From Rhabdornis inornatus (lineage: Eukaryota > Chordata > Aves > Passeriformes > Rhabdornithidae), in assembly GCA_013397075.1 (NCBI GenBank), contig VWZS01005932.1, forward strand, positions 322,570 to 386,569: a DNA stretch of 64,000 nucleotides, read 5' to 3'. Positions 37,201-44,479 of this stretch are shown here, piece by piece. The notes beneath the pieces are model-generated. The model had not been told where the DNA came from and searched no databases. It saw only the letters and a list, made by a program, of their open reading frames with translations. A program made the translations under genes and the position numbers. The stretch's first letter is position 1. Every line of letters starts with the position of its first letter.

Positions 37201-38792
37201 TCTTTCCTTGCCATGGCTTGTTGTTCAGCCTGTGCGTTTCCCTGACTCCAGAGAATGGGAATTAAATCCAGTCTGGCTCGGTTTATGGCCAATTTGCCCT
37301 GCGGATTATGGCTGCTCTAATACCTGGGTTGCAGGCACGGCAGAGCAGCACCTCTCTGTTAAATCAGTTATTTTCCAGGAGACTTTGTAAAGGTGCAAAT
37401 TATTTTAGCAGGTCTGAAATCTTATCATGTGCTGACTCTAACATGATCCTGTCAGCTCTGTGGGAAAGGAGCAGCTGAGGGCGTTTTGACTCCAACCATT
37501 CCCATTGATCCTGCAGCCCGTTTCCCTTTGGCAGCCCCATCTGTTCCTGCCTCTGTGGGGCTGGGGCAGGCACAGCCTGGCAGATTCTCGGGTTTATGTT
37601 AAAACGACCATTTTTAGCTGCTCTTTGGATTGGGAATGCTGTACCTTGGGTGCTGGGGGGCTGCTCTGAGCTGGGGTGGCAGGTTTGGGATGGGCTGGGT
37701 TGGAATCATAAACCAACCTGGCAGCTCTCAGTGCAAACAGGAGTCACTGGGGCTCTGAATGGCTCCTCCTGCCACATTCCTTCCTTTTCACCCCAAATCC
37801 TGCCTGCACTTCAGCAGGCAGCTCTCAAGAGGACCAGGAGAGAGGAGGTCTCCTTGGTGTTGTCCTTCCATGTCCGTGTCTGGAAATTTCATGCTATCAA
37901 AGCCTCTCCACCACCTGAGCCCCAAAGGGCTCACAGGGTGATGTGGGAGAGTTTCCCTTCCTCCCCCTGGCCCTGCTGCTGCTCTGGGCTGGTCTCTCTC
38001 ACTGGCAGGGATGCAGCCCCCTGCAGAATCTCAGTACTGGGCTTTTCTGGACCAGGCTGGCTGTGGCTGGAGGAGGCTGAGATCCCCATCTCTGGGAGGA
38101 GCAGCACAGAGCCAAGTGATGATGTTCATTAGGTGCTGCAGGCACCTGTCAGCAGCAGAAAGCATCAGAGCAGAGACTGGACAAGTCCTGCTGAGCTTCC
38201 TGCCCCTCAGTCCCCTCCCAGGCTGTGTGACATAGAAACCCCCAGCCCCTGGGAGTTTTCCAGATTGGACGAACAGCCCCTGTAGCCAGGAAGTCAGGAC
38301 ACAACCTTGGTCAGGTCTTCTGTGGCAATTCCCTGTTCATGGCAGGTGGTACAGGACACACATCCTCCTCTACTGTGTCACCTCCTGGGAGCAGTTCCTC
38401 TCTGACAGGGACATTAATCTGTGCTCCACCACTTCCCACAGATGCTGCTTGAGGACTCCCAGCACGGAGAGCAGATGGAGGAGAAAATCCAGCAGTACCA
38501 GCAGGTCAGGCTGGTGCCAGCAGTGGTGGAGCAGGGCTGGTGTGCCCTGGTGCCCAACCTGCTGGCCATGCCTGAGCACGACACCCGGGAGAAGGTGCTC
38601 AAGCTCGTGGGGGTCCTGGTGGCCTTCTGCAGGGAGCACTACAGGGGGGACACCGCCCTGGGCACCACCCTCAGCCTCCTGCGCAGCGAGTACGAGGAGC
38701 TGGCGGCCGAGGAGCAGAGGGAGGGGGACAAGGACGGCTACTTCAGGGAGCTCCTGGGCTCTGTAAACACCATCATCCAGGAACTGAGGTGA
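1224..38792 (+). CDS. SIL1: SIL1, 3' part of the gene (last five coding exons, joined)
   Basis: SIL1 is an ER-lumenal glycoprotein with an armadillo-like fold. It binds the ATPase domain of BiP (HSPA5/GRP78) and promotes release of ADP; human loss causes Marinesco-Sjogren syndrome. The joined exons are 1224-1415, 6568-6689, 32776-32872, 36611-36775 and 38442-38792. They give 308 codons plus TGA with no frame break, and the product matches the C-terminal two thirds of the 461-residue human protein along its length. The signal peptide and N-terminal exons lie before the window. Intron sizes are about 5.2, 26.1, 3.7 and 1.7 kb; the third is inflated by a 1.7-kb duplication. The transcript ends at an AATAAA at 38910. 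CTNNA1 follows in the opposite direction, as in human. Identification rests on recalled protein similarity, not on a search. Confidence 0.96.
1416..6567 (+). other. SIL1 intron, 5.2 kb
   Basis: Apart from the 51-bp minisatellite at 2562-2932, a pyrimidine-rich stretch near 4080-4150 and short A or T runs (5270-5285, 5590-5600), I see only unique sequence. No conserved exon or RNA gene is recognised. Confidence 0.65.
2562..2932. repeat. 51-bp minisatellite
   Basis: Seven to eight copies of a unit starting CAGCTAAAAATCAAC and ending CTTTGGATTCTGGATT. Units at 2749, 2800 and 2851 are exactly 51 bp apart; some others are shortened to about 43 bp by loss of the TTCTGGATT part. Because 51 is divisible by three, a long but meaningless open frame runs through it. 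Confidence 0.9.
6568..6689 (+). CDS. SIL1: SIL1 exon, second in window (armadillo repeat region)
   Basis: The acceptor is a pyrimidine tract ending CCCAG at 6567 and the donor is GTGAGA at 6690. The exon is 122 nt: 40 codons plus two bases (AG) that are completed by the first base of the next exon to AGC, serine. The product starts VDNAKDFLSLGGLQ and ends FVLGAALS, matching the human repeat that reads DLLSFGGLQ and AAFVLGAA. If the donor were read through, the next codon would be TGA at 6691-6693. The last 14 bases of the exon are also the first part of a tandem array that carries further donor-like sites (6676-6917). Confidence 0.95.
6676..6917 (+). repeat. 19/20-bp minisatellite made of splice-donor copies
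   Basis: Tandem units alternate between CCTGTCCAGGTGAGACTG and CCTGTCCAGGTGACAC types. The first unit includes the last 14 bases of the SIL1 exon and its true donor. CAG/GTGAGA occurs with GT at 6690 (real), 6709, 6748, 6807 and 6846, and CAG/GTGACA at 6728, 6767, 6787 and 6905; two further units have mutated to CCATGTGAC. Any use of a downstream site would add sequence starting with an in-frame TGA at 6691. Confidence 0.92.
6918..12777 (+). other. SIL1 intron, left part
   Basis: No exon, RNA gene or recognised transposon. The stretch 9540-10330 is notably AT-rich against a GC-rich background and repeat-free. The rest is ordinary unique intron sequence. Confidence 0.6.
9540..10330. promoter_or_regulatory. 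AT-rich, repeat-free block; candidate conserved noncoding element
   Basis: The base composition drops sharply to AT-rich, with no tandem or CR1 sequence and with many TAAT, ATGCAAA and ATTAGCAT-type words. Such islands in bird introns often prove to be conserved noncoding DNA, but this is inference from composition alone. Confidence 0.3.
12778..13061 (+). mobile_element. CR1 LINE fragment (sense)
   Basis: The order of recognisable CR1 3'-end pieces is GGCTTGGTCTCTTCTCCCAG, AGTTCTGCCAGGGGAG, TTCACTGAAAGGGTTGTGAA, GGCACTTAGGGACACAG, TTGGACTCGATGATCTTG and TTTTCCAGCGTAAATGACTC. This matches the 3' end of avian CR1 retrotransposons. It is 5'-truncated and has no coding capacity. Confidence 0.9.
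13062..17559 (+). other. SIL1 intron, middle part
   Basis: Unique intron sequence with a T-rich run at about 16328-16361 and a short TTCCTCAAA-type repeat at 15980-16020. Nothing else is recognised. Confidence 0.6.
17560..18316. repeat. 41-bp minisatellite, 18 copies, homogeneous core
   Basis: The unit CTCCATGGCACAGCTCAGAG followed by CGTTTCCCCAGCTCCAGGTGC starts at 17578, 17619, 17660 and so on to 18275 at exact 41-bp spacing. The inner units from about 17660 to 18200 look identical; those at both edges carry variants (GCACACAGGGTTTGCC, GAGTGTTTTCCC). Since 41 is not a multiple of three and the unit lacks stops, all three + frames stay open for hundreds of codons. These are not genes. Confidence 0.95.
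18341..18790 (-). mobile_element. CR1 LINE fragment (antisense)
   Basis: Read on the + strand it starts CAGAATATCCTGAGTTTAAG, GGATCATCCAGTCAAAC and continues GGAGCTGTGGCAGCCTCGGG, GCACCCAAAACTGTCTCAGA, AACTCAAGGTGAGG and GACAATCCCCTCCC. This is the reverse complement of the avian CR1 3' end. It begins 25 bp after the 41-bp array. Confidence 0.88.
20480..21350. promoter_or_regulatory. AT-rich intronic block with MEF2-type site; candidate enhancer
   Basis: This is an AT-rich, repeat-free block. A perfect match to the MEF2 consensus, CTAAAAATAG, is at 21257-21266, close to TCCTAATAGGCGGCATT and CCATGAATATTCAT. Function is inferred from motifs and composition only. Confidence 0.3.
22196..22265. 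repeat. Cluster of GTTAAC/GTTAAT words
   Basis: Within 70 bp there are about seven AACTGGTTAAC, GGTTAATTAGTTAAC or AACTGTTAACTGG-type words, several palindromic. It may be a decayed short tandem repeat. GTTAAT is also the half site of HNF1 factors, so a binding cluster cannot be excluded. Confidence 0.6.
23248..23575 (-). mobile_element. CR1 LINE fragment (antisense)
   Basis: On the + strand it reads AATCCCAGAATGGGATTAAA, CCCCTGCCATGGCAGGGACA, GGCTGCTCCAACCCCAATG, GCCTTGGGCACTGCCAGG, CCTGTGCCAGGGTCTCA and AGTCCCTCTCCAG. This is the reverse complement of an avian CR1 3' end, somewhat diverged. Confidence 0.9.
24607..24662. repeat. Pentanucleotide microsatellite (CAGCT)n
   Basis: Eleven perfect copies of a 5-bp unit, CAGCT on this strand and GAGCT-type permutation on the other. 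Confidence 0.95.
26550..27330. promoter_or_regulatory. CpG-rich patch in SIL1 intron
   Basis: CpG dinucleotides cluster (for example at 26565-26640, 26725-26805 and 26940-26980, roughly one per 8 bp) in an intron where CpG is otherwise sparse. This suggests a small CpG island, perhaps an alternative promoter or enhancer. No open frame or recognised exon supports a transcript start. Confidence 0.35.
31207..31250. repeat. Poly(T) run with one N
   Basis: About 43 T with an N at 31221. It could be the tail of an antisense retro-insertion, but the flanks show no recognisable element. Confidence 0.9.
32485..32700 (-). mobile_element. CR1 LINE fragment (antisense) in first copy
   Basis: It reads CTCCTTTTCTCCAGGCTGAG, CAGCTCCCTCAGCCTGTCCT, CCCTGCCCTGGACACATCCC, GTCCAGAACTGGACACAG and CCTCGAGGTC, the reverse complement of an internal 3' part of avian CR1. 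Confidence 0.88.
32776..32872 (+). CDS. SIL1: SIL1 exon, third in window (first of two copies)
   Basis: The exon follows TGCAG at 32771-32775 and ends before GTGAGG at 32873. It is 97 nt: one base completing the serine codon, then 32 codons reading NPKVQIEAIEGGALQKLL and ending LAVRKK. It is one of the most conserved stretches of SIL1 and lies in the armadillo core. A second identical copy lies 1730 bp downstream at 34506-34602. Because 97 is not a multiple of three, only one of the two can be used in a functional mRNA. A CR1 fragment ends about 75 bp before the acceptor. Confidence 0.95.
34041..34041. other. Single N at the junction of the two duplicate copies
   Basis: One N lies exactly between the end of the first copy and the start of the second. 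This is the usual mark of two contigs placed side by side with zero or negative estimated gap. Confidence 0.95.
34215..34430 (-). mobile_element. CR1 LINE fragment (antisense) in second copy
   Basis: Identical to the CR1 piece at 32485-32700; part of the 1.7-kb duplicate. Confidence 0.88.
34506..34602 (+). CDS. SIL1: Second copy of the 97-nt SIL1 exon (in 1.7-kb duplicate)
   Basis: This copy is identical to 32776-32872 in coding sequence and in the flanking acceptor and donor. It sits in a 1729-bp tandem copy joined to the first copy by a single N at 34041. Joining both exons would place C of the second copy after a completed codon and shift the frame. So it is either an unused or mutually exclusive exon, or, more likely, not a separate exon in the animal at all but an unmerged contig overlap. 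Annotate the gene with one copy only. Confidence 0.8.
35771..36610 (+). other. SIL1 intron sequence before the fourth exon
   Basis: Unique GC-rich sequence. No repeat or exon is recognised before the acceptor at 36609-36610. Confidence 0.6.
36611..36775 (+). CDS. SIL1: SIL1 exon, fourth in window (armadillo repeat)
   Basis: The acceptor is TCTCCCCCAG at 36601-36610 and the donor GTGAGA starts at 36776. The exon is 165 nt, 55 codons, phase 0 at both ends. It begins ALFALSSMLRHFPYAQQQF and ends VVTLLYDLIMEK, closely matching the human exon, which begins VLFALCSLLRHFPYAQ. The helix pair with the LKLGGLQVLR motif is a typical armadillo element of the BiP-binding face region. No oddities. Confidence 0.96.
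36776..38441 (+). other. SIL1 last intron, 1.7 kb
   Basis: Unique GC-rich intron with canonical GTGAGA donor and CACAG acceptor. Nothing else is recognised. Confidence 0.65.
38442..38792 (+). CDS. SIL1: SIL1 last coding exon with stop codon
   Basis: The acceptor AG is at 38440-38441 and the stop TGA at 38790-38792. The exon encodes 116 residues. It starts MLLEDSQHGEQMEEK, less conserved and acidic as in human, then runs through QGWCALVPNLLAMPEHD and GYFRELLGSVNTIIQELR. Human SIL1 ends in KELR, a non-standard ER-retrieval tetrapeptide; here the last four residues are QELR, so the Leu-Arg end is kept and the first Lys is replaced by Gln. The methionine at the exon start is internal. The short 3' UTR follows directly. 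Confidence 0.95.
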   Translation: MLLEDSQHGEQMEEKIQQYQQVRLVPAVVEQGWCALVPNLLAMPEHDTREKVLKLVGVLVAFCREHYRGDTALGTTLSLLRSEYEELAAEEQREGDKDGYFRELLGSVNTIIQELR

Positions 38793-38820
38793 AGCCCTGG
38801 CTGCAGTCCAATTGCAGGGA

Positions 38821-38899
38821 ATTCAGGGTGACAGCAAGTTTGGATGGTACCAGTGCAGGAATTCAGGGTGACAGCAAGTTTGGATGGTACCAGTGCAGG
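38821..38899 (+). repeat. 40-bp tandem duplication in SIL1 3' UTR
   Basis: A 40-bp unit starting ATTCAGGGTGACAGCAAG occurs at 38821-38860 and again, apart from the last base, at 38861-38899. It lies between the SIL1 stop codon and its poly(A) signal and makes up over half of the short 3' UTR. Confidence 0.9.
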
Positions 38900-38909
38900 T
38901 GCACTTTGG

Positions 38910-38915
38910 AATAAA
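38910..38915 (+). promoter_or_regulatory. SIL1 poly(A) signal AATAAA
   Basis: A canonical AATAAA lies 118 bases after the SIL1 stop codon. A GT-rich stretch (CTGTGTGTGCC, 38942-38952) lies about 30 bases further on, as expected for a downstream element, so cleavage near 38930-38940 is likely. A weaker ATTAAA occurs at 38965-38970. Confidence 0.75.
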
Positions 38916-41619
38916 CTGCTGGACTAAACGAGATCCCAGCACTGTGTGTGCCAACAACTTGGTTATTAAAATACATTGGGGTGTGGTAAATGTCTTGTTT
39001 TCATGGAAAAACAGAGGTGTACGGTGGAGGGAATGAGCTGGGGGCTCAGCTGGGGGATTTGGGATTTGCAGAAAGGGAACAAGTGGTGTTCCCATGGGGG
39101 GCTGTGTTTGTGTCACTCCCAGGAGGGCATTTTTGAATTCCTGCACTCCCTCCAGGGCTGCCAGAACCCAGGTGGTTCCCTCCATCCCCCAGCCCTTGCA
39201 GGCCTCTGCCACCACCAGGGTGGTGGCACAAATGCCACCAGATCCATCCCCCCCTGTGACCCTGCAACCACTGAGCTTTGTGCTCAAATATTTGTGGCTC
39301 CCATGTACAGTGTGTCACTTGTCACTGGTAAGTAGCAGGGCTAATTATAACTATTGATTCTCTCTTGATCTTTCTCTTTTTGGGGTTTCAGGCTGTTTTG
39401 CTGGCATTAATTTTTTTTTTTTTAAATTCTATTTTTATCTGAAATGCATTTCCCAGCCAGCCTTGCCAAGGCTTTGCTTTGTAGGTTTTGAAAAAAATCA
39501 AATATATCTGATGGTAACAAACAGCCAGGACAAGCATGAGAAGGGGCTTTTCTGCTGGAAACCTGAGCCTCTGGAGCAATGCCAGGTGAAGCAGGGATCC
39601 AGCAGAACTGGGGGGGAGCAGCACAGGGATTTCTCAGGCCTGGCCTTGTCACTGTCACAGCTGGATTTAAGGTGGGGATTGCCTAACACCTCTTTAGGGG
39701 AGAAAACCTCCAGCAGCCCTCCCTGTCCAACCCCAAAGCCAAAACCTCACTCATTCTTCCTAAAAGTCTTAAACCTGAGGAGTTTTTGAGCAGGGGCTCG
39801 CTGGGGATGCCTGTGCTGGCCCTGGGGATGAGGGGGTGCCTGTGGGCTTCCAGGGCAGTTCAGGAGGGAGCAGGAGGTGGCTCCTGCTCAGTGCCAGCCC
39901 TGGGATGGCCCCTGTGCCTGGGATGGCAGCAGGAAGTGCCCGTGTCCCCAGCAAGGTCCCGGTGACTCCCTCTGGGCTGTTTCCCACACATCAGCAGTGA
40001 CACAGCCAAGGACGTGGAGCACTGAAAGGAGGCCAAAAAATGGCAGCAAATATCAATTTCCTGGCAGTGCTGCTCCTGAGCAGAGGCTGTGTGAGGTCCT
40101 GGGCAGTGCTGAGGCTCAGGGACCCCACACCCACACCCTGTGTCCCCCTGCCCAAAGGGCTCTGGGGTCTGCAGGGACATCAGGAGCCCAAGGTGGCCAG
40201 AGGGAGCCCCCGGGCTGTAGCCACCTCCTCTCTGCAGCTCCTGCAGGTCACAGGGCTCATGTCCCAGCTCTGGCAGTGCAGCTGGGTGGTGGCATGGGGA
40301 GGTGGTGACAGCCATGAAGCCTGGGAGGGCACCAAGAGCTGCCCATGGGCTGCCATGGCTCAGCTTTGGGGGCTGCAGCCCAAAGAGGGGCATCCTTCCT
40401 CCATTTGCATGGCCATGTGTCCCCAGAGGGTGACAGAGAGGGCCCTGGGCTGCTTTCCCTGGCCATAAATGCCAGCCCAGGCCAGTGTCCCCACTAATGA
40501 CAGGCTTGTTCCCCAAATGTCACTGCTGGTCCATAGCCCAGGGTGATGACAGGGCTGCCTGGGCCTCCCCTGGCAGGGCCAGGGGACAGGGCCAGTCCTG
40601 CCGCAGCCCCTGTGCAGAGCCAGCCCTGCTGTGCTGCAAATCCCCCAAATTCCTGCAGCCTCCCCAGGCACGGAGCAAGGCAGGGCTGGAGGGGCCCCAG
40701 GGTGGGGGGTCCTGGGGCAGATGGAAACCTTGGGCAGGGCTCACTGGACCCCAGTGCAGGTCTGGGGGGTGGGATGGGCACTTCCAGCTTCATTTTGGAG
40801 CTAACAGGATCCCCCCACTCCTCCAGCTTCAAGAGGGGGTGAGGTGTTGAGTTCTGGAGTCACAGAGGTGGCCAGGCCAGGAGCAGCTCCTGTCCCTTCC
40901 CCTTGCACCCACAAGAGCATCAGGGGGGCTGTGCTGAGCTCCCCAAATCCTGGCACCCTTTAGACACCGGGCTGTGTCACCCTGGGACACTCCCCATCCT
41001 CCAGCACTGCAGCAGCTGGTGGCCCTTAATGGATTTTTCCTTTTCTCACCCATTTGTTGGGGCTTTGAATGCACTCACCCCTCCCAAACCTTTCTCAAGT
41101 TGTGTGTTCGTGGTTTGGAGCCAGCTCGGGGTGTCCCTGTCCCCTCTCTGTCACATCCTGAAGGCGGAGGGAATAGGGACAGCTCGGGGTGGGAAAGGCG
41201 CTCATTAACGGGCATTAAATCGTGGCACGGAAACTTCACACACAATTAAAGCGGCATCAGTTCAACGTGGCTCCATTCACCGCGGAATTGAATTAAGAGC
41301 ACTTGAAATCTGGAGTAAGACTTATCTCCTGAGGATTTAATGTGGTTTCACTAATACACTTTAGAAGATAATGGGTTCATCTTCCTGAGATCCCTGCACT
41401 GCCAGGTCTGCTGGGCTCTGGCACAGCACAGCTGCTGCTCCACTGCACTGCAAGAAAAAACCCCAAATCTCTTCAAATCACTGCAAAAAAAACCCCTCAA
41501 ACCCCCTGCAGCAAGTCCTCTGGCGTGTTCCAGGGGGTGCCTGGGGAGCAGGGAAATCCCAGAGCCTTTCCCTGCCCAAAGCCACGGCGGGTCCCCCATG
41601 CCCAGGGAGGGCTGGGAAT

Positions 41620-41663
41620 GGGGAAAGTGGGGTTTGGTGGGGTTGGGTTGGGTTTGGTGGGGG
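41620..41663 (+). other. G-run cluster, potential G-quadruplex
   Basis: Five runs of three to five G at 41620-41623, 41629-41632, 41639-41642, 41645-41647 and 41650-41652, plus GGGGG at 41659-41663, with loops of two to six bases. This meets the usual four-run quadruplex pattern. Confidence 0.7.
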
Positions 41664-41743
41664 CTGGAGCATCCCCGGAGCTGTCCCCGAGCCCAGCACC
41701 CTCCTCCGGCAGCGACAGCGACGGCACGAGCCCTTCCCCAGCG

Positions 41744-41798
41744 CTTAATTACACGGAGCAGTAATTACTGTAATTCTCTCCAATTGGCTCCCTAATAA
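41744..41798. promoter_or_regulatory. Cluster of TAATTA homeodomain-type sites
   Basis: Within 55 bp there are CTTAATTACA, AGTAATTACTGTAATTC and CCAATTGG, a dense set of TAAT/ATTA cores and a CCAAT-type word. The composition contrasts with the GC-rich flanks. A regulatory role is inferred. Confidence 0.35.
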
Positions 41799-41849
41799 AG
41801 TCACGGCTCCGCTGGCGGCCGGAGCCCCTCGCTGAGCGCTGCTCCAGCG

Positions 41850-42360
41850 GGGCTGGAATTCCGTGGCACGGCTGGAATTCCGTGGCATGGCTGAATTCCC
41901 TCCAGGGCTGGAATTCCGTGGCACGACTGGAATTCCCTCCAGGGCTGGAATTCCGTGGCACGGCTGGAATTCCCTCCAGGGCTGGAATTCCGTGGCACGG
42001 CTGGAATTCCCTCCCGGGGCTGGAATTCCGTGGCACGGCTGGAATTCCCTCCAGGACTGGAATTCCGTGGCATGGTTGGAATTCCCTCCAGGGCTGGAAT
42101 TCCGTGGCATGGCTGGAATTCCCTGCCAGGGCTAGAATTCTCTGGCATGGCTGGAATTTCCTGCCAGGGTACAATTCCCTACAGCGCTGGAATTCCGTGG
42201 CACGGCTGGAATTCCCTGCCAGGGCTGGAATTCCCTCCAGGGCTGGCATTCCCTGGCATGGCTGAATTCCCTGGCATGGCTGGAATTCTCTCCAGGGCTG
42301 GCATTCCGTGGCATGGCTGGAATTTCCTGCCAGGGCTGGAATTCCCTGGCACGGCCAGAT
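41850..42360. repeat. 37-bp minisatellite rich in GAATTC
   Basis: About 13 copies of GCTGGAATTCCGTGGCACG followed by GCTGGAATTCCCTCCAGG. Exact 37-bp spacing is seen at 41914, 41951 and 41988. Each unit is itself a diverged double of an 18/19-bp unit and holds two GAATTC sites. The right half is more diverged. Open frames through it on both strands are artefacts. Confidence 0.93.
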
Positions 42361-42759
42361 CGGTGCTTGGAGGCTCTGAACTCCTGACCCACCTGGATTT
42401 TGGGATGGTGCTGAACAGCCCCAAGTTCCCAGGCAGGAACTGCCCTGCCCTGCCGCAGGATCCTCGGTGTCACCAGCACGTCCCCAAGCACTGACACTGC
42501 TCTTCCATCACACAAAACCCCCTTAGAAAAAGGGTTTTCATAGAGGGTTTTCTCCCCTCCACCGCTGCTGCTGCACTCCCGAATAGAGCAATTAATGTCG
42601 CACCAATAATGATTCTCCTCGATGTCATCCTCTGCTCCAAACCCAAATTCCCAGAGGAGCAATTCTGGGGTAATCAAGAAATGTGAGTTGAGGTTTTTCG
42701 GCCTCCTGTCCCCATCGTGTTCCTGCTGCTCCTGCACCCCCTGGGGCTGCAGCTCTCAC

Positions 42760-43480
42760 CGGGGGATCCACATTTTAATTTCTTGATGCTCCATGTTCGT
42801 AGCATAAATTAAACGACTGTCTATTTAAAAGCTAAATACGTGTAAATTTGTCTGTACATCTTAATAAAGGTTGTTTTTTAAAGCTCATTAATAGCTTGCA
42901 TTGTGGGGGAGGCATTGGATGTAGTCCCTAAACAGCCCAGGCAATGTCACCTTTAAGACAATACCAGGAGAAAAAACCCTCATATTGTATAAATTAATAA
43001 TTATCTCTAAAAGAAGACCTACAGCCTGTTAACCCCCAAATGGCAGTGAAGCACAGCTCTCCCTCCGAGCCTGTTTACATGTTCAAGTGTATGAAAACAG
43101 CCCTATAATTCCATTGTTTAATAGCTGTACTCAAGAGGCTAAAATGCTTGGAAACACAATACATTTGGCAAAAATAACTCAAAAACTATTTAGCTTAATT
43201 CCGATCAGCATTACAGTAACATGACAGCAATAACCTTAATACAGTAAATTATGAGCTGATTGAGATAAATAAAATTATAACATTTCAGTGCCAAGGCTCA
43301 GCTCTCCACTTTAGACACTGAGTGCAGCCCAGGCTTTTCCAGCTCCGCAGGAACCGGCACCGCTTCCCTGCACCCGACTCGACTGGGACGTGTGAAACAC
43401 ACTGAAATTCATAAAATTTAAATAAGACAGCGAAATTATACCTTGTAGCTATAGTTATCACAAATAATGTACAGTCTAAA
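42760..43480. promoter_or_regulatory. AT-rich repeat-free block next to CTNNA1 3' end; candidate conserved element
   Basis: 700 bp of AT-rich sequence, free of tandem and CR1 repeats, in a GC-rich neighbourhood, with many TTTAAA, ATTAAT and ATTGTTTAAT words. By analogy with known bird conserved noncoding blocks it may be regulatory. It contains no coding frame. Confidence 0.35.
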
Positions 43481-43639
43481 TTGCAGCCTGAGCAAACACG
43501 ATTTCCTGGGTGCCTCTGGAAGCCCAAGGCGGGATGCAGAGCAATTATGAGGAATGAGCACAAAGCTGATTTGCATCTGAATGGCGAGGGGGGGGCGAGG
43601 GGAGGGCTGAGCCCCGCTCCATTCACAGCACCACAATGC

Positions 43640-44479
43640 ACCAGCTGGGAAAAGCAACTTTATTAGTGTCCCGCAGCAAAATACATTAGTAATTTGTAAC
43701 CAGGCATTACAATTCCCGTCGGTGTCACGCAGGAGGATCGGCCGCCCACACCGGGAGGTTTCCGCAGGGATGGCTCCGGAGCTCCCCGGGCACGGAGCAG
43801 TGCCAGGAGCACCAGGGAATTGCCCAGAGGGCTCCGGGGTAGCCCAGGAAAAGCAGCATCACAGCCCCAAAGCAACGCCCAGCCCAGCTCCGAACAGCAT
43901 CCCCAGCAGAGCCCAGCCCAGGCACGGCTGCAGTGTTCTTCCAGCTGTTTTCCAGCTGTGCTCACACAGCCGGTGCCTGCTGCAATTTCCAACTCCTCTG
44001 AGCTTGCTCCCTCTCCTCACAGCACAGATACACTATCACATACAACACTTGCATTAATTTTGAGTAAAAAAATCTAATTTTTTCTCTCTTGATCACCATG
44101 ATAAACTGAGTCTCTTAGTAGCATGATCCAGTATTAGTGTTAACCGTTAGTGTTACTGTAAAATCCTCTTTGGTTATAGAATATTTCATTTAAAGCAAGA
44201 TTATAAAAAACAGTTTCCAGCTAGAAATCCACCCCTGTAACCTAAAAGCCATCTAAATCACCACACTTCTGCAGGCTGAAGATACACTGATAGGACTTAG
44301 AAATCTGAGTATCTCCCCAGGTAATCTAAACAATGTTATCAAAATTATATTAAGTAAATACATTTGGAGGAATAGCAAATTTTTGAAAAAAAAAATCCTT
44401 AGGGTATTAAAAGTAGAGTTCTGGAAGTAGCAGTAGTGGGCTAGAGAAAAACACCCCCTAGAGAGGACAGAGCTCTCCT
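43640..44479 (-). other. CTNNA1: CTNNA1 3' UTR
   Basis: This is the sequence between the CTNNA1 stop codon and the first poly(A) signal downstream, about 820 nt, a length compatible with the human gene. It is AT-rich near the stop codon and GC-rich toward its end. No open frame of interest. The exact end is inferred from the poly(A) signal. Confidence 0.7.
43659..43664 (-). promoter_or_regulatory. CTNNA1 poly(A) signal AATAAA
   Basis: The + strand TTTATT at this position reads AATAAA in the CTNNA1 direction. It is the first such signal after the stop codon and is followed in transcript sense by a GT-rich stretch (TGCATTGTGGTGCTGTG, about 43621-43639). Cleavage near 43640 is inferred. Confidence 0.7.

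Larger units (their letters stand above)
38936..43639. other. Intergenic region between SIL1 and CTNNA1 3' ends
   Basis: 4.7 kb between two convergent genes. There is no conserved open frame. 38.94-41.1 kb is GC-rich unique sequence with a T run at 39411-39423. AT-rich blocks lie at 41190-41370, 41740-41815 and 42490-43480, a G-run cluster at 41620-41663 and a minisatellite at 41850-42360. Confidence 0.7.

Noticed and set aside
41749..42265. Overlapping open frames on both strands with FRGMAGIP or NSSRATEFQP repeats
   Set aside because: They are by-products of the 37-bp GAATTC minisatellite, with frames present on both strands at once.
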